Shown: positions 60,424 to 64,000 of the stretch, one piece after another
Position numbering within the stretch: the stretch's first letter is position 1
Layout of the letters: each line of letters opens with the position of its first letter
Assembly: GCA_013350335.1 (NCBI GenBank)
Contig: CM023540.1
Coordinates: 49,396,552-49,460,551, forward strand
DNA: 64,000 nucleotides
Source: Chimonanthus salicifolius
Lineage: Eukaryota > Streptophyta > Magnoliopsida > Laurales > Calycanthaceae
Direction: 5' to 3'
The notes under the pieces: generated by a model
The model's database searches: none
What the model was told of the DNA's origin: nothing
Seen by the model: only the letters and a program-made list of their open reading frames with translations
Position numbers and translations under genes: made by a program

Positions 60424-63400
60424 CCTCTTTAGGGTCAATCATATTTTAGCACTCCGGGACTTTCAACCTCTATAACGTAACATAGTTGGGACCATAGTAC
60501 ATGTAATACATTATAGATGTTATTAAGTTAGAGAGTCTATCAGTATTCCTTTCTAAAATCTCTTTAAAACTGTCACAATTATTAAAATGTTCTTTCGACT
60601 TCTCTTTTTGGAAACAAGTCACTCCATTCATTTTTATACAATTCTCGTTCATTGACAATAGAGTGCATGCATCGTTCCAAAGAATGAAAAAGTTTATCCA
60701 GAAGTCTATCTCATATTACTTTTCTAGAGTTTAGATGATTTAGTTTGTGAGGTCCTTAGTCACTTTTATAGTAATTTTGTATTCTGAATGTATGAAATAT
60801 TACTTTACAACATGGTTAGAGCAGTACATTTTTTATTCTAAATATATTGAGTATTAAGTTAGAGAGATTTATTAAATTTTGTGTAGGCCTAAGGTCGGAA
60901 CCAGCTGCCAATATAATTTTAGACGGATTATAACTTTATAAAATACTATATTATAGAGAGTTTACTGTAATAAAAACCCCTTTTAGAAATTAAAATGGAG
61001 TGAGAATTATTAAAAACAAATCCGAACCTTTTTCAGCTTTTCCTTCTCTTTGTCCGTGCGTGGACTGAGAAGTTCCTTCCCAGCAACAACCTGAAGAAAT
61101 GATATGAGAGGAACATAAGCTCTTGCTTGCTTCATCATTTAACATGTACACACGAAATTCCACAATACTGTGACATAATTTGTGAACTAGTTGTCATATA
61201 TATGCTTCATTCAAAAATATCTAATTAATTTAATATTAATATGAAATTAAAATTTATTGAATCAACGATCCATTTGTAAAAATCAAAGTTAAGGAAAATA
61301 ACTAATTCACAAACTTAGATGAGTGCCATAATGTCCAAAATAAAAAATCAAAGTTTGAGAGCAGAAATATTAGTAAACTTTATTTTTTAGGTCAGGACCT
61401 GCTAAATCTTTTAAACTTCACAAATATTGTTCTTAGAATATTAACGGTGATCGATAATATTAGGGATATTTTCAAATTCTCAGATTTTTATCGATAAATT
61501 AACAGAAAAATCGACGCAAAAAATATAATATTAAAAAATATATAATAAATGAAAATATTGATAATTTATCGTGAATTGATTGGGATATTATCGTGATATT
61601 ACCATTCATCGTGTTTTTATGCGATTTTATTGAGAATTTATTGTAGTACCGATAATCTCAGGATATTAACTGCGATTGATATTTTGTCGATAAAGTATGG
61701 TAAATTTGAAAATATTGCTGATATTTGTGACATTATTCAAACCCACCTAATCTAATCTTACAATCATTTTTTTTCTATTATTAGTTATTTTCATAAATTA
61801 TATATATTTAACTATTAACATGACAAAAGTGTGTAAACCAATTCAACTTACCAAATCTATTGTTAAAAGCCTCTATTTCTATGTTTTAGTCATTTCTTTT
61901 CACTATTTATAAATTTGATGTTTTATTTTTAGTCATTTTTTTTGTATGAATTTTACATATTTTTTAAAATTATTGGCATGATAAAAATATAACAAATCAA
62001 TTCAATTCACTAAATTTATTCTATTATAGTTTTTTATCCCAATTTTATCTTTTATCTTTATAAAATTATCTCAACCAGTTATATAAATCAACAGTCCTTT
62101 CACATTAAACAAAAGTAAGAAATAAAATAATGAGATGCAACTGATGCAAGTAAATAAACAGACCTCCACCTGGCACGTGCCACATGTACCAACTCCTGCA
62201 CAGTTGAGAAGCAACTTGTCCTGCAATCACAACTCAAAACACTTGAATGGCAAGAGGAATTCACGGGCTAATTTATCGTACAGCACGGTCAAAAAATACT
62301 GTTTTTGGGATATTACCTTCCATCGATAATATCAGAATATTTTCACATTTTCACATTTTTACTCAAAAATTAATTGAAAAATCTCACAGAAAAAATAATA
62401 AAAATATTAATAAGAAATTTATCGAAAATCTATCACTTTTTAACACAATTTTATTGAGAATTTACTGTAGTATCGATAAATCTCGATACATTAATCGTAA
62501 TAGGTATGTTGCCGATAAAAACATGATAAATTTAAAAATATCAGAGATATTTATGACATCGAGAACAACCGCGTAAGCTAGTTCAACTTGGGCCTTGACG
62601 GGTCCTATTCAATTGACTCAGCCCTAAATGGTTCAGTTCAATGGGTTAAGAACTCAATTGTTAATTAAACTATTTCTATGATAATTCAGTTTAATTCCAC
62701 TGGTCAAATTTAATTTATTACAATTAAAATTCAAAATTCAAAAGGAACTGGATATAATAATGGTAATGATAATAACGGACAATTTCAAAGAAATAAAGAC
62801 CATTAAAAAAAGATTATATCACTTGGTGTTCAACCCAAAACTGACCTCCTATAAACGAGCCTGATCCAGAAATGTACCAAACAGGGCCAATGATTTTAAA
62901 CTGGGCCGGGCCTGAATGTTTTAACATCCGCTTCAGTCCTATTTGTTCTTCTCCTGATTCACCAAGTTTGGTTTCAAAATTCAAAAGGGGAAAATAACTA
63001 ATAATTGTAAAACCCTAACTCGGTTTCGAAGCGATTTCAACTGGATTTGAAACATTATAACCCTCCACACTGTTTGAGTTCCAACCAGGCCACCTTGGGT
63101 CCAGTTCAGGTTCACTGAGTTCAACTCCCCCAGATGAGGCTCAGTTAGATGAGCTGAGATCTTAACTCTGACCCTTCATAGACTGAGACTGGGCTTGATC
63201 TGGTCCTTGTTTTTACCTGAATCAAGTCGCACCCCATCTCACAAATGCCCTTCCCAAGATATTATCGGCTAATAATAATATAGGAATATTTTTAAATTTT
63301 GAAGCTCTTATCTTGATGGTATCAGAAAAGTCTTGAAAAGAAATTAATATTTAAAAACCTTTAAAAATACAATTCATAAATATAGAAATGAAATTGACAC

Positions 63401-64000
63401 TTAAAATTGAAAAAAAAAGGGTCATCATTTTATATAAGTATCTGAAAAAAACTGTTAATAACATGATATATCACGTTAGTATTGTGATATTATCGCAACA
63501 GAAACAAAACTACCAACAAAATGAAAAAATATCTATAATTAAACGTTATTATTTGAAGATAATATTATTCCAATAAAAACATGAAAAGAACAAAAATACT
63601 AGAGGTATTTGTTACAATAATCGCGCTATATACCCGAATAATATAACGATGAATGAGATTTACGTACATAAGGTCCGTAGAGATCGATATCATTGTCCAG
63701 CATTATATCTCGAAGTTTCTGCCCACCGCAAGCAGAGCGCGTGTGTACATCAGGCGTCCCATCAGGAAGCAATACAGACTGAATGGAATGGAATGAGTTA
63801 GATGAATTCGAACTTTAATTTTGTATATTCTATTAAAAGAGAAAGTTGAAAAGATATCCATAGGATTAATGAAACTTACACTAACAAATGCAAAATCGAT
63901 GGAAGGAGGTTCATCTGAAGAGCTGGCATCTGATTCACTTAGTGAGACTGACGTTTCTACTGCTTTTATTTTCCCTCTAGATAGGGGCAGGTGATTGGGG
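55186..64000 (-). CDS. PNSB3: PNSB3-like chloroplast NDH subunit (ferredoxin fold), 5' partial
   Basis: The only host gene. Six exons read in phase 0 on the minus strand: 64000-63880 (open at the window edge), 63778-63668, 62220-62164, 61090-61028, 55611-55549 and 55236-55186, about 154 residues. All introns are GT-AG. Motifs in order: ..PPSIDFAFVS, SVLLPDGTPDVHTRSACGGQ, KLRDIMLDNDIDLYGPY, NCAGVGTCGTC, ELLSPRTDKEKEKLKKKPDTW, RLACQTMVGKEES and VVIQTLPEWKAHEWEK. This matches PNSB3 (NDF4), a 2Fe-2S ferredoxin-like thylakoid protein of subcomplex B of the NDH complex in cyclic electron flow. The cluster-type cysteines are CX5CX2C plus the C of LACQT. The transit peptide and start codon lie beyond the window. 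The C-terminus seems short, with a stop right after HEWEK. Function is inferred from family resemblance. Confidence 0.9.
55549..55611 (-). CDS. PNSB3: PNSB3-like gene, fifth visible exon
   Basis: 21 codons, KPDTWRLACQTMVGKEESTG plus Q. Acceptor aaaatag, donor gtatgt. Carries the fourth cysteine (LACQT). Confidence 0.9.
57002..57009 (+). promoter_or_regulatory. TATA box of the nested gypsy-type solo LTR
   Basis: tcttatataaattat before a long pyrimidine-rich leader. Confidence 0.6.
58595..58765. repeat. Tandem repeat, unit about 70-75 bp (ccccgttacgctccagttg)
   Basis: Two to three imperfect units with 'tccccgttac' and 'gttgagacccccaaa'. Frames on both strands here are by-products. Confidence 0.7.
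59618..59625 (+). promoter_or_regulatory. TATA box of the intronic Sirevirus solo LTR
   Basis: ctctctataaatatgaaa on the plus strand, the same box as in the LTR of element B. If active, it would transcribe towards exon 4 in the antisense direction. Confidence 0.65.
60372..60420. repeat. C run followed by (CT)n microsatellite
   Basis: About 12 C then about 18 CT units, at the place of the G-run in the LTR of element B (opposite strand). Confidence 0.92.
61028..61090 (-). CDS. PNSB3: PNSB3-like gene, fourth visible exon
   Basis: 21 codons, VVAGKELLSPRTDKEKEKLK plus K. Acceptor tcttcag, donor gttcgg. The intron that follows is 5.4 kb long because of nested transposons. Confidence 0.9.
61430..61745. 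repeat. Intronic repeat with cgataatatt ends, copy 1
   Basis: Begins cggtgatcgataatattagggatattttcaaatt-like text and ends gataaatttgaaaatat..gacatt. The two ends are imperfect inverted copies. It shares order and wording with copies at 62285-62560 and, weaker, 63250-63640. Possibly a MITE. Confidence 0.5.
62164..62220 (-). CDS. PNSB3: PNSB3-like gene, third visible exon (iron-sulfur cysteines)
   Basis: 19 codons, DKLLLNCAGVGTCGTCQVE. Acceptor gattgcag, donor gtctgt. Holds three of the four likely cluster ligands. Confidence 0.9.
62285..62560. repeat. Intronic repeat with cgataatatt ends, copy 2
   Basis: Shares with copy 1 the phrases tcgataatat, aatattttcacatttt, attttattgagaattta, ctgtagtatcgataa, gttgccgataaaa and agatatttatgacat. 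The 109-codon frame over it is accidental. Confidence 0.5.
63250..63640. repeat. Intronic repeat with cgataatatt-like text, copy 3 (diverged)
   Basis: Contains agatattatcggctaataat, gaatatttttaaattt and gtgatattatcgcaac. Similar in style to copies 1 and 2 but more diverged; borders unclear. Confidence 0.35.
63668..63778 (-). CDS. PNSB3: PNSB3-like gene, second visible exon
   Basis: 37 codons, SVLLPDGTPDV.. to ..DIDLYGPY. Acceptor attcag, donor gtacgtaa (63667-63660), both phase 0. A donor four bases further on (gtaa) would break the frame into the next exon. Confidence 0.9.
63880..64000 (-). CDS. PNSB3: PNSB3-like gene, first visible exon (5' incomplete)
   Basis: Encodes ..PLSRGKIKAVETSVSL.. 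and ..EPPSIDFAFVS, the stretch just after the transit peptide in the family. Donor site gtaagt at 63879-63874, phase 0. Serine- and acid-rich linker as expected before the ferredoxin fold. Confidence 0.85.

Larger units (their letters stand above)
55962..60465 (+). mobile_element. Solo LTR of the Sirevirus A/B family within the MITE
   Basis: Starts TGTTAGTGCTCCGAC and ends GGGACTTTCA. It is the reverse-oriented counterpart of 11338-13017 (shared: cttgccgagtc, atggcaatcacaca, gaccgacccatcg, ctctataaatatgaa, and a C/CT run before gggtcaatc). The flanks acctt (55957-55961) and acctc (60466-60470) are a near-perfect duplication. Without the nested LTR the length is about 1737 bp. There is no internal region, so it is a solo LTR, antisense to the host gene. 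Confidence 0.87.
55950..60967. mobile_element. Emigrant-like (pogo group) MITE in the intron, split by an LTR
   Basis: Left terminus CAGTAAAACCT (55950-55960), continuing after the inserted LTR as ctataacg (60469 on). Right terminus ..ctctataa-type inverted copy: reading inward it is CAGTAAACTCTCTATAAT from 60967. The flanking dinucleotide is TA on both sides (55948-55949, 60968-60969). Without the LTR the element is about 515 bp. The termini fit the published Emigrant/Lemi1 type CAGTAAAACCTCTATAAA, recalled from memory. The minus-strand frame at 60470-60658 is not recognisably a transposase. Confidence 0.8.

Noticed and set aside
62247..62576. 109-codon frame as an extra exon of the PNSB3-like gene
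   Set aside because: It is on the opposite strand, covers an AT-rich intronic repeat and has Asn/Lys/Ile-rich chance composition.

Overview
This is a stretch of a flowering-plant nuclear genome. The evidence is a split chloroplast-targeted gene with GT-AG introns (a PNSB3-like subunit of the photosynthetic NDH complex) and plant-specific transposon lineages: Sirevirus-type Ty1/copia, Tekay-like chromodomain Ty3/gypsy, TRIMs, a LINE and an Emigrant-like pogo MITE. There is no bacterial-style gene organisation. About 90 percent of the window is transposon-derived and most reading frames are broken, so the annotation rests mainly on LTR ends, 5-bp target-site duplications (TSDs), primer binding sites and short protein motifs.

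Layout. 1-13017: two Sirevirus copies, A and B, both on the minus strand, in tandem around a shared middle LTR. A is cut at 2411 and followed by a 2.67-kb fragment (2412-5085) that duplicates 15304-17973. B runs 5086-13017 with gag, protease/integrase and RT/RNase H remnants. 13018-41932: an old Tekay-like LTR (TATA box at 13747, right end at 41932) opened by three later insertions with TSDs: a solo LTR at 14500-18149 (AAATT), a solo LTR at 18720-25483 (GGTTG) that itself holds a solo LTR at 20633-24127 (ATGTT), and a nearly complete Tekay-like element at 25640-40921 (TGTTG/TGCTG) whose integrase is split by another solo LTR at 29953-33519 (TACAA). 41980-47962: a Sirevirus-like LTR carrying a TRIM (42813-43384, CTTCA), a deleted Tnt1-like copia remnant with its 3' LTR (43815-45885), and a LINE reverse-transcriptase fragment broken by a solo LTR (45960-47179, CTACA) and a second TRIM (47320-47739, AGCAC). 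47963-54270: a third Sirevirus remnant hosting a gene-less, short-LTR copia derivative (50258-53700, TGAAC).

55186-64000+: the only host gene, on the minus strand, with six exons in the window and its 5' end beyond the right edge. Its fourth visible intron (55612-61027) contains a three-layer nest: an Emigrant-like MITE (55950-60967) split by a Sirevirus-family solo LTR (55962-60465), which is split by a gypsy-type solo LTR (56608-59369, TSD TCTGG).

Taken together there are seven solo LTRs with matching or near-matching TSDs and only one near-complete Tekay element, which points to intense LTR-LTR recombination. The observations most worth a second look are the host gene with its nested intron, the tandem Sirevirus with a copied-in LTR fragment, a CCHC zinc-knuckle reading frame in the leader of the Tekay element, and a nine-copy hairpin array inside one solo LTR.
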